Origin: Pseudobacteriovorax antillogorgiicola
GTDB taxonomy: Bacteria > Bdellovibrionota_B > Oligoflexia > Oligoflexales > RGVZ01
Direction: 5' to 3'
Assembly: GCA_945897695.1 (NCBI GenBank)
Contig: CAMDGW010000007.1
Coordinates: 1-24,679 of the forward strand
Length of the DNA: 24,679 nucleotides
Shown: positions 14,623-22,146 of the stretch, one piece after another
Layout: every line of letters begins with the position of its first letter
How positions within the stretch are numbered: position 1 is the first letter of the stretch
Notes under the pieces: model-generated
Database searches by the model: none
Seen by the model: the letters and a program-made list of their open reading frames with translations, nothing else
What the model was told of the DNA's origin: nothing
Made by a program: the position numbers and the translations under genes

Positions 14623-15753
14623 TTATGAATTAGTTTGAATCAACACGTTATCAACAACCTCTAACCCAAATCCTGCCAGGCCTTTCAGAGTCCTTGTCTG
14701 AGTGACGTGAGTGCGCATGCGCTGAATACTTAGGGATCTGATGATTTGAGCGCCGATGCCAAGAAGCCTTGAGTCCATGCCGCTGGCTTTCTGATCCTCG
14801 GTCTGAGGGCTTAGTGAAATATCTTTGAAGTCAGGAAATGCTGCCTGAGTCGATGGATAGCTTAGATAAACAAGAGCTGCTGAGCGGGATTCCGTCAGCA
14901 TATTAAATCCGTAGTCTACGAGATCAAGCTTGTGATCAAGCCCGCGTCCAAAGACATCGAGAAATGGTTTCTGACGGTGCACACGCACGTCAACAATGGA
15001 GTCTTCGAAAAATTCTTTGCCTTTGACAATGGCAATATGCTGGGAATGATCAAGAATGGACTCAAACAAAAAGGTTTCAAATTTCCCAGCCTTCGTTTCC
15101 AGGATTCCATGATCCACCACTCGCACAAGACTATCGCGCATGAGACGGTAAGCAATCAGATCATCAATGGTGACGATAGGAAGCTTGTGTTTTTCAGCAA
15201 AAGTTTCAAGATCTGGCATGCGAGCCATGGATCCATCATCATTCATAATTTCGCAAATAACGGCAGCAGCCTTACAGCCTGCAAGTTTTGCTAGATCAAC
15301 AGAGCCTTCCGTATGACCTGAGCGCTCGAGTACCCCGCCTTTTTTGGCACGCAACGGGAATATGTGACCAGGTACCACGAGGTCATCGGGCTTAGCGCCC
15401 TCAGCAACTGCGACTCTGACAGTGTGGGAACGGTCTGCAGCAGATATGCCAGTAGTAACGCCGTAGCGGGCTTCAATGCTAACCGTAAACGCTGTCGTGT
15501 GATCGCCCGTACCTTTAGACGCATCATCCATAAGTGGTAATTTTAACTGGTCAACAAATTCTGGAGAGAGCGGTAAGCAGATCAGTCCGCGTGCCTCTTT
15601 AGCCATGAAATTGATTTTATCGGGAGTCGAATGTTCTGCTGCAAATACAATGTCGCCTTCGTTTTCGCGATCTTCGTCATCAACCATGATAACCATGCCA
15701 CCTTTGCGAATGGCTTCGATCGCTTCGATGACGCGAGTGATACTTTTATCCAT
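14623..15753 (-). CDS. ribBA: RibBA: DHBP synthase with degenerate GTP cyclohydrolase II half
   Basis: Residues 1-203 are a complete 3,4-dihydroxy-2-butanone 4-phosphate synthase: DDEDRENEGD (25-34), GDHTTAFTVS, GVTTGISAADR (98-108), GHIFPLRAKKGGV, RSGHTEGSVDLA and ICEIMNDDG. It should make the four-carbon precursor of riboflavin from ribulose 5-phosphate. Residues about 207-376 align in order with GTP cyclohydrolase II but contain no cysteine at all, so the C-x10-C-x-C zinc site is gone, and the following RxxxGRGI-type catalytic region is unrecognisable. This half should be inactive; similar degenerate fusions are known from epsilonproteobacteria and LuxH-type proteins. ATG 15753 has GGAG 8 bases upstream. 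It is the first gene of the seven-gene run. Confidence 0.93.
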   Translation of the reverse strand: MDKSITRVIEAIEAIRKGGMVIMVDDEDRENEGDIVFAAEHSTPDKINFMAKEARGLICLPLSPEFVDQLKLPLMDDASKGTGDHTTAFTVSIEARYGVTTGISAADRSHTVRVAVAEGAKPDDLVVPGHIFPLRAKKGGVLERSGHTEGSVDLAKLAGCKAAAVICEIMNDDGSMARMPDLETFAEKHKLPIVTIDDLIAYRLMRDSLVRVVDHGILETKAGKFETFLFESILDHSQHIAIVKGKEFFEDSIVDVRVHRQKPFLDVFGRGLDHKLDLVDYGFNMLTESRSAALVYLSYPSTQAAFPDFKDISLSPQTEDQKASGMDSRLLGIGAQIIRSLSIQRMRTHVTQTRTLKGLAGFGLEVVDNVLIQTNS

Positions 15754-16162
15754 AGCTTACGCTCCGGTTTTCGTCAGGCGGCTACCAGCAGGCAGCTCAG
15801 CGGTATGTGCAGTCAGTTCAAAGAGCAAGGCGCCCCCCGGTAAAACGTCTTTTTATCGGCTGGCGGTGGCAGATATATGAATCGGGATAGAAAAAAAATC
15901 AATGATTTTAGTAAATTCTTTAGAGCGCACTTGTTGGGGCGCCACTAAACATCAATTAAGTCAGACGGTTAGAGCCAAGCTTTGTCGTTTCTAAAGGTCT
16001 GTAAATAGTAGGGAGCCCTGGTTCATCACTGCAAAAAACACGTATTAAAGCCAAATCGATTCGTAAAAATCGTAATTGCGCCTCACGTCCAAAAAAAGGT
16101 TGCCGGTAAATGTCGCACCATATTTTTTGATTCTTATGGGTGGGTCGGCTGGTCATCGGCTG
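15754..16162. other. 409-base gene-free stretch upstream of ribBA
   Basis: This gap separates ribBA from the DUF6279-like gene, both on the minus strand. A 66-codon frame (15956-16156) has no ribosome site and no recognisable product, so I leave it out. I looked for an FMN riboswitch (RFN element) before ribBA and saw none of its conserved blocks. No clean terminator for the upstream gene is visible; A/T-runs occur at 15891-15898 and 16091-16097. A weak promoter candidate is listed separately. Confidence 0.6.
15874..15902 (-). promoter_or_regulatory. candidate promoter for the ribBA run
   Basis: On the minus strand TTGATT (15897-15902) and CATATA (15874-15879) are 17 bases apart. They match four and three consensus positions; a shifted TATATC is an alternative -10. 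It would give a leader of about 115 bases before ribBA. Confidence 0.33.
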
Positions 16163-17035
16163 TTATTTAGCTAAAACGTCGTTTGCCCAACTTCGAAGAT
16201 CTTTTGCAAGCTTATTGGTCTCTTTTTTCAGGTGTTCACGTTGGATTGGATCAATAGTTTGGAAGATGGCTGTTAAGGTTTTTTGCCTCGATTGCTTCAG
16301 ATCTATTTTGATGGTCCGGGCGGTTTCACTCAGGAGCGAATCGGGATCTGCGATATAATTACTGCATTTTTTTTCAAAAGCTTGAGCATCGCCCGCAGTG
16401 CTTTGCATCATAGTAATAAAGATGTCCTGACTCTCGCGCGAATAGGCGAGATAATTTCGCTCCCATCGCCCGTCAGGGTCTTTTTCTTTGTCGGTGTCAG
16501 AAATTAGTTTTTTTTGGGCCTCATTGGCCCCGCCTAGCCACTTGTCGATACTTTCAAGAAGCTCTTTTTGTTTTTGTTTTCGATGCTTCACAAGACCCCC
16601 GTTGTGATCGGGGTCAAACGTTTCGTTGCGGTCGTTGATTTTTTCTTGGAGGTTCTTTATTTGGGCTGGGCGTAGGCTAACTGCGATCGATGAAAAATCT
16701 GTGCAAGCTCCGGCTAGTATCTCACGTATATTTTTTTGAAGATACTCACTGATGAAAGACGGGTCAGATGAGTCACTAAGCGTCTCGATTGAGGTGGCCA
16801 TAGGCTCTATTTTTGCTGTGGCAATGCGAGCTGAAAACACTTGCCATTGTTTTCTAAATTGATTCTTTTGTTCGTGATCGAGGTCAAGAAAGCTTATGGC
16901 AAGCCGTGTTGAAAAGAATTCATGATGCTCCAGGGCAAATTTTCGCATGGAACAACTTACAGACGTCATGACGCACAAGAGAAAAATAAGCGCGTGCGAG
17001 CGTATAGGTCGGTTAAAGATGGACAAAATTTTCAT
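16163..17035 (-). CDS. DUF6279-like putative lipoprotein
   Basis: The 290-residue product begins with a basic stretch and hydrophobic helix ending TSVSC (C28), a loose lipobox. It then reads as a long helical protein with many Lys, Glu and Gln. The segment just after the Cys, with a pattern FLDLDHEQKNQFR, and the repeating acidic helices fit the DUF6279 lipoprotein family, in which a Leu-Asp-x-x-Gln motif follows the anchor. The function of that family is unknown; a cell-envelope location is expected. TTG 17098 would extend it by 21 residues ahead of the signal sequence, so ATG 17035 is preferred although its ribosome site is weak. The gene seems monocistronic and divergent from the methyltransferase. 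Confidence 0.72.
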   Translation of the reverse strand: MKILSIFNRPIRSHALIFLLCVMTSVSCSMRKFALEHHEFFSTRLAISFLDLDHEQKNQFRKQWQVFSARIATAKIEPMATSIETLSDSSDPSFISEYLQKNIREILAGACTDFSSIAVSLRPAQIKNLQEKINDRNETFDPDHNGGLVKHRKQKQKELLESIDKWLGGANEAQKKLISDTDKEKDPDGRWERNYLAYSRESQDIFITMMQSTAGDAQAFEKKCSNYIADPDSLLSETARTIKIDLKQSRQKTLTAIFQTIDPIQREHLKKETNKLAKDLRSWANDVLAK

Positions 17036-17319
17036 GGTGACAGGTCTCGTCTTGGATATATTAAACTGATGGTAGCCTGTTATCGCTAGCTTGGGCAATT
17101 AGTAGAGTTGATATTGACTTTAGACCCCCCTCAAATGATAATCGGATGGAGTTGGCGGAATTTACCCGTTAGAACTGTTTTGGATGCTTTTATGTATATT
17201 TTGATCTCTCCACCCTAAATATTTTCCACTGAATGAATTGATAATTCGGATTCAGCCACGGCACCATATTGCCGCTGCGCTGAGTGGACATTCATTGCGA
17301 AATTATTGGAGAAATTTTT

Positions 17320-18240
17320 ATGGAAACGTCTTTGCAGCAGCAAAATTTGCATTCTCAAGATTATATGAACGAACAGCGTAATTTTTGGTGGAACGTCGAC
17401 TTTCTGGAACTTATGGCTAAACGCTGGCAGTTTAGCAAAGTTAGGTCTGTTTTAGATGTGGGTTGCGGCCTAGGGCACTGGGGGCAACTATTAGCTAACG
17501 TGCTTCCAAGTGACTGTCAGTTTACTGGCGTCGACCGCGATGTGGAATGGACAGTGCGTGCGAAAGAGCGAGTCAGACAAAAAGGTCTTGGTGATCGTTT
17601 TAGCTATCATCCAGGCCATGCCGAGGCTCTGCCCTTCCCCGATGAAACGTTTGATCTGGTCACGTGTCAAACCGTGCTCATGCACCTTAAGGATCCGCGG
17701 CGCGCGATTAGTGAATTTAAACGAGTTCTAAAGCCAGGGGGGCTGATTGTTGTGGCCGAACCCAATAATAGGACCAGTCAGTTAATTCTCGACATTATTT
17801 CGGTGGAGTATTCTATTGAAAACGTGCTTCAGGCTCTCAGATTTTATCTGACCTGTGAGCTAGGAAAAAACGCTCTTGGCGAAGGTCTCAATTCAATTGG
17901 TTGTCTGGTGCCAGGAATGTTTGCTGAATCTGGACTTAGCGGTATCGAAGTCTACCAGTCGGATAAGGCTTCAGCACTTATTCCGCCCTATGAGACCACA
18001 GAGCAAAAAGTAAACGCAGCGCAGATGATGGACTACCTAGACAAAGGGATTTTGACTTGGGATGCTGAGGAGACCCGTCGTTACTTTTTGGCTGGAGGGG
18101 GAGAAGCTGAAACCTTTGAACGAATATGGGAGCAGCAGTTATCCGCAGGTGCCGAAGTTTTAGAAAGCATCAGACAGCGGAGATATCATACAGCGGGAGG
18201 CCGAGTCTTCTACCTCGTGTGTGGCCGTAAGGTTTGCTAA
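17320..18240 (+). CDS. class I SAM-dependent methyltransferase
   Basis: A 306-residue methyltransferase of unknown substrate. The SAM-binding motifs are plain: VLDVGCGLGHWG (44-55), GVDRD (about 70-74) with the acidic ribose-binding residue, HAEALPFPD, DLVTCQTVLMHL (112-123) and KPGGLIVVAEPN (138-149). The last 120 residues do not match a named substrate domain and are likely a helical cap. ATG 17320 has GGAG about 9 bases upstream; a GTG at 17284 would add 12 residues without support. It stands alone and ends in a strong hairpin. No membrane segment or signal is present. Confidence 0.9.
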   Translation: METSLQQQNLHSQDYMNEQRNFWWNVDFLELMAKRWQFSKVRSVLDVGCGLGHWGQLLANVLPSDCQFTGVDRDVEWTVRAKERVRQKGLGDRFSYHPGHAEALPFPDETFDLVTCQTVLMHLKDPRRAISEFKRVLKPGGLIVVAEPNNRTSQLILDIISVEYSIENVLQALRFYLTCELGKNALGEGLNSIGCLVPGMFAESGLSGIEVYQSDKASALIPPYETTEQKVNAAQMMDYLDKGILTWDAEETRRYFLAGGGEAETFERIWEQQLSAGAEVLESIRQRRYHTAGGRVFYLVCGRKVC

Positions 18241-18277
18241 TTGGTCCTATGATTTTGCGAGTCATTAAATAAGCCAG

Positions 18278-18307
18278 GCCCCCTGATTTTGAATCAAATC
18301 AGGGGGC
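18278..18307. terminator. strong bidirectional hairpin terminator
   Basis: A perfect 12-base stem, GCCCCCTGATTT (18278-18289) with AAATCAGGGGGC (18296-18307), closes a 6-base loop. It lies between the convergent methyltransferase and GNAT genes, 37 bases after one stop and 20 after the other. T-rich but broken tails follow on both sides (CATATTCG on plus; CTTATTTAATG on minus). Confidence 0.8.
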
Positions 18308-18327
18308 TCATATTCGTGATTTCAGAA

Positions 18328-19080
18328 TTAGGTATGTTTAGAAAGTAGGTAGCCTAGGATATTAGCCCCATTTTTATCCGCGGCTGTGATCAAGCGGCTT
18401 GTGGTCGTGACTCCGGTGAGCATCTTAAAGTTTTTGAATGGCGACATTTCAAACGCCTTCAGCATAAACGGAAGAAATAGACCTTTACCTTGAAACGTCA
18501 GGGCTAGTCCGATTGAGCTGACTTCTACAGCCAAGTTTGATCGGGAATTCTTCATGAAACCTACCACTCCGACTAAGCGCTCTCGATGTATAAGTACGAA
18601 AACACCGTTATCGTCTGCGACGCGTCGGTAGTATGTCTTCATGCTTTGAATTGAAGATTCAGTGTCGAAATTAACGCGAGACGACTGGTCGGCTTGGTGG
18701 ATGACCTTTTCAAGGCCCACAAGTTCTTCGATGTCTTGATCATAATTCAAAGGACGAACCTGAAAGTCAGAGGGCAGTACCAATTTTTTTTCAGCTATTA
18801 ATGCGCTTAATCGTTCAATTTTAAGACCGTATTTAATGCCGTCTAATAAAAATCCCATCCCCTCTAAAATCTGACGTTCTGATCTCTGGTCAGCCTTGAG
18901 AAAAACCTCGGTAATTGGCGTTTCTCCAAGTTCTTCCGTTGCCGATTTAAAAATCGACGTGAACTTATCTTTGGTAGCGGGTGTACAATCGAAAGAAAAA
19001 AAATATGTTTTTTGACGCCCCGATTCGTGTTCTGAAATTTTTACCTTGATGCCTGGTTCAATCATAGTCTGCTTGCCCAT
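18328..19080 (-). CDS. GNAT-like acetyltransferase
   Basis: A 250-residue protein with a C-terminal GNAT domain (about 108-245). The acetyl-CoA pyrophosphate loop is readable as LTFQGKG (194-200), preceded by VLIHRERLVGVVGFM (162-176), the central strands of the fold. Residues 40-90 (RSERQILEGMGFLLDGIKYGL) resemble the end of another GNAT domain, so the N-terminus may be a decayed second copy. The substrate is unknown. ATG 19080 has AGAG about 10 bases upstream. It lies 27 bases after the MacB-type gene and probably shares its transcript; it could modify the pump's substrate, but that is only context. Confidence 0.75.
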   Translation of the reverse strand: MGKQTMIEPGIKVKISEHESGRQKTYFFSFDCTPATKDKFTSIFKSATEELGETPITEVFLKADQRSERQILEGMGFLLDGIKYGLKIERLSALIAEKKLVLPSDFQVRPLNYDQDIEELVGLEKVIHQADQSSRVNFDTESSIQSMKTYYRRVADDNGVFVLIHRERLVGVVGFMKNSRSNLAVEVSSIGLALTFQGKGLFLPFMLKAFEMSPFKNFKMLTGVTTTSRLITAADKNGANILGYLLSKHT

Positions 19081-19107
19081 GTCTTAGACTCTCTATGTCG
19101 AGGGTTC

Positions 19108-21117
19108 TTATTCGTGCTTAAGCGCCTGGATTGGTTGTAAGGCGGCAGCCTTCTTAGCAGGCCAAAATCCGAAGACGATACCAACAAAGGCCGTAATTCC
19201 AGCGACGAATGCTACCACCGTCGGAGACACGTCAAAAGGCCAATTGGTAAAGACAGCAGCAATTTTAGCTGTGCCCCATCCTAATGTGACGCCAAGACCT
19301 CCGCCGATAATACCAAGGAGTGCGGCCTCAAATAAAAACTGACTTAGGATATCTAACTTTGTGGCGCCAAGTGCCTTGCGCAGGCCGATTTCTCTGGTTC
19401 GTTCGGTAACAGAGACCAGCATAATGTTCATCACGCCGATACCGCCTACCAGTAGGGAAATGCTTGCGATGATGCTAAGGAGTAGTGACATGATTTTATT
19501 GGTTGAAGAAATCGCGGCTTGAATATCAGCCATATTCCGAACGGTGACGGCGTCATCTAATTTTTCGTCAGATAGGCGCTTTCGTTGCTGGATCATTGAC
19601 TTGATCTGTGACTCCACATTCGGCATGTTTTCTGGCTTGTCTACTTGGATATCGATCGACTGAATTGTTTCGTAACCGAAAACACGGCGCATGGCTGTTT
19701 CAAGCGGGACAATCACTGTGTCGTCTCGATCTTGCCAACCATTAGATCCCTTTGCGGGTAGAATACCAATCACCTGAAAATAGATGCGATTAATTCTGAT
19801 TTCGGCCCCAATGGGGTCTTTATCCCCAAAAAGGTTTTTAACAATGGTGCGGCCAATAATTGCAACTCTAGCCCTTGAGTTTTCTTCTTCGGAAGTAAAA
19901 TTGCGCCCGATATCAGGAACAAAGGATCTCAATGTGACATATTCAGTCGTAGTCCCAGTTATACTAGTGTTCCATGTTTTTTCTTCAAACTGGACCATCG
20001 CCTTGCCGTTAACGTTCGGCGCAAGTGCTGTCACGTTATTTAGCTCAGACTTCAAGGCGGTTACGTCGTCTGGATAGAGGCGTACAGGATTTCCTCCCCC
20101 GGGAAGGCCGGTTCTGCTTGATCCGGCCCATACGACGAGAAGATTTGATCCAAGGCCAGAAAGCTCATTTTCCATCGACTTCTTGGCCCCCTCGCCTAAG
20201 CCAAGCATGGCAATGACTGCAGCCACACCAATCATGATGCCGAGGATTGAAAGAAAAGATCTGATTTTGTTCGATGTTACGGATCTCAGAGCTTCTGAAG
20301 AATAACTTCGAGCCTTACGAAGTTGAGCTTGCAGTCCAGGTGTCAACTCTGGCATGGGCGCATCATAGAGCTGAAAACTCTGAGTTAAATCCTGGTCCTG
20401 CACCTTCATTCCATCGATATACTTTGGTTCTTGGCGCTCATCGGAGACAATGCGGCCATCTCGCATGCGAATCACTCGTCGAGCAACCTGCGTAACCTCA
20501 GCCTCGTGAGTGACGATAACAACGGTGATGCCTGCCCGATTGAGTTGAACCAGAATGTCCAAAATATCTCGCTCACTTTGGCTATCGAGATTTCCTGTTG
20601 GCTCATCTGCAAGGACGATGGCGGGTTTATTTACAAGAGCTCTGGCGATGGCTACCCGCTGTTGTTGGCCACCTGAAAGCTGGGACGGTGTATGGTCCGT
20701 TCGGTCGCCTAGGCCAACGGCGCCTAGTACCTTTTTAGCCCAAGTTTTATCGTAGGGGGCGCCACTGTAAAGCATGGGTAGGCCAACGTTTTCTGAAGCC
20801 GAGGTCCGTGCAAGCAAATTAAACTGCTGGAAGACAAATCCGATGGTCCTTGCGCGCAGTTTACTTAAGGCGTCATCATCAAGGCCGCTGATTGAATGAC
20901 CGTCAATGGCGACAATACCTGCGTCGGGCGTATCAAGAATTCCAATCATATGCATGAGTGTTGACTTGCCAGATCCCGATGGTCCAACGATTGCGACAAA
21001 ATCACCGGCTTCGATGTCAAGGCTTACATCGTCTAAAGCCTTAAGCTCGTTGTCTCCCATACGAAAGACTTTTGAGATGTTTGTAATTTTGACGACAGGA
21101 AGGCCTGACATACTCAT
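19108..21117 (-). CDS. MacB-type ABC transporter ATPase/permease
   Basis: A 669-residue fusion of an ABC ATPase and an FtsX/MacB-type membrane part. The ATPase has Walker A GPSGSGKS (45-52), Q-loop near Q98, LSGGQ signature (147-151), Walker B VLADE (168-172) and H-loop H204. The first membrane helix is about 286-308, then a periplasmic MacB-type domain (about 310-530) and three more helices near the C-terminus. E. coli MacB has 648 residues. It should drive tripartite export of a drug, lipopeptide or toxin with the adjacent adaptor and channel. ATG 21117 has AAGGG six bases upstream and lies 12 bases after the adaptor gene. Confidence 0.93.
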   Translation of the reverse strand: MSMSGLPVVKITNISKVFRMGDNELKALDDVSLDIEAGDFVAIVGPSGSGKSTLMHMIGILDTPDAGIVAIDGHSISGLDDDALSKLRARTIGFVFQQFNLLARTSASENVGLPMLYSGAPYDKTWAKKVLGAVGLGDRTDHTPSQLSGGQQQRVAIARALVNKPAIVLADEPTGNLDSQSERDILDILVQLNRAGITVVIVTHEAEVTQVARRVIRMRDGRIVSDERQEPKYIDGMKVQDQDLTQSFQLYDAPMPELTPGLQAQLRKARSYSSEALRSVTSNKIRSFLSILGIMIGVAAVIAMLGLGEGAKKSMENELSGLGSNLLVVWAGSSRTGLPGGGNPVRLYPDDVTALKSELNNVTALAPNVNGKAMVQFEEKTWNTSITGTTTEYVTLRSFVPDIGRNFTSEEENSRARVAIIGRTIVKNLFGDKDPIGAEIRINRIYFQVIGILPAKGSNGWQDRDDTVIVPLETAMRRVFGYETIQSIDIQVDKPENMPNVESQIKSMIQQRKRLSDEKLDDAVTVRNMADIQAAISSTNKIMSLLLSIIASISLLVGGIGVMNIMLVSVTERTREIGLRKALGATKLDILSQFLFEAALLGIIGGGLGVTLGWGTAKIAAVFTNWPFDVSPTVVAFVAGITAFVGIVFGFWPAKKAAALQPIQALKHE

Positions 21118-21129
21118 GAAGCCCTTTAT

Positions 21130-22146
21130 TTATTTTCTCTTCCCTTTGGGTGGACCCATAGGGCTAAAGGGGTTGGAGGCTTTTTCGGGGGTATTATTAG
21201 TCGTCTCTGGCTGAAGAATGACGTTTCCCTCATCTAGTCCCGACACCACTTCGGCAAATTTTCCATTGGTGACGCCGATGGAGATAGTTCGTTCTTCTGG
21301 TTTGGAGGATGAATCAGAAACTTTCACTAATGCGGTCACTTGATCGCCAGACTTTATGAGTCCATTGCCGCGGTTCGAAGGCGCATGATCATCGATACGC
21401 GGTTTGAGGAAAGATACGGGCGCGATCAAGATAGACTTCTTCAGGTCTTGAATGAATTTCACACTGGTCGTCATCCCAGATCGCATAAACGATGGCACTT
21501 CTTCCGGAAGAATACGAATTTCATAAATGGTCACATTATTGACCTGCTTTGATTCGTAGGCGATCCGGATGACTTTGCCGGTCACAACCTGGTCACTATA
21601 AGCGTCGACTCGGATTTCAACTTTTTGTCCCAAGGAAATTTTGCCAAGATCGGTTTCGTCAACTTGCGCCAGCACTATCAGGCGGTCTGAGATGACAAAA
21701 ACGGTATCTCCAGTGCCTACTGTTTGACCTCGTTCAACTTGTTTTGAGATCACGATACCACCCAGTGGCGCAATGACTGGACTAGGTTTATAAATGTCTT
21801 CCCAACGCTTTTGCTCTGTGGCACCGGCAGATCTTGCCATATCAATTAAAGCCGCCCGATCGTTGGAACTCATCCAGGCTAATACTTGCCCAGCCCGTAC
21901 TTTTTGTCCTTCTTGGATCAGGATCTCGTCTATACGTCCTGCAATTTGGGGTTTAACAACCAGCCGGTTCTCTGGCTGGATTGTGCCAGTTGCTTGAACG
22001 GAAATTTCAAGATCATCACGACGAACCACATGCTCTTTGTAGGTGACAGGTGGAGCCTTTGTTTTTTCTTTGTAGGCGTAAAATCCCCCTGCTATTGCAG
22101 TCAAGGCGACAAGTGCAACCCAAATCTTTTTTTTCCAAGCTTTCAA
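21130..22146 (-). CDS. MacA/HlyD-type periplasmic adaptor with short hairpin
   Basis: A 338-residue membrane-fusion protein: one N-terminal membrane helix (about 8-25), lipoyl half-motifs (about 62-92 and 122-153), then beta-barrel and C-terminal domains. The coiled-coil hairpin that normally touches TolC spans only about 29 residues (93-121) here. It links the MacB-type pump to the channel across the periplasm. TTG 22146 is the start: GAGGAGG lies about 4-5 bases before it and it overlaps the channel gene's TGA by 4 bases as TTGA. The C-terminus is Pro/Lys/Gly-rich (SNPFSPMGPPKGKRK). Confidence 0.9.
   Translation of the reverse strand: MKAWKKKIWVALVALTAIAGGFYAYKEKTKAPPVTYKEHVVRRDDLEISVQATGTIQPENRLVVKPQIAGRIDEILIQEGQKVRAGQVLAWMSSNDRAALIDMARSAGATEQKRWEDIYKPSPVIAPLGGIVISKQVERGQTVGTGDTVFVISDRLIVLAQVDETDLGKISLGQKVEIRVDAYSDQVVTGKVIRIAYESKQVNNVTIYEIRILPEEVPSFMRSGMTTSVKFIQDLKKSILIAPVSFLKPRIDDHAPSNRGNGLIKSGDQVTALVKVSDSSSKPEERTISIGVTNGKFAEVVSGLDEGNVILQPETTNNTPEKASNPFSPMGPPKGKRK

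Noticed and set aside
14932..15294. 120-codon plus-strand frame
   Set aside because: It is antisense to ribBA and shows no domain or ribosome site.
15956..16156. 66-codon minus-strand frame in the gap before ribBA
   Set aside because: It has an ATG but no ribosome site, no recognisable domain and ordinary intergenic composition.
17036..17319. Promoter search in the gap before the methyltransferase
   Set aside because: A TATATT-like -10 is present (about 17197-17202), but no acceptable -35 lies 16-18 bases upstream.
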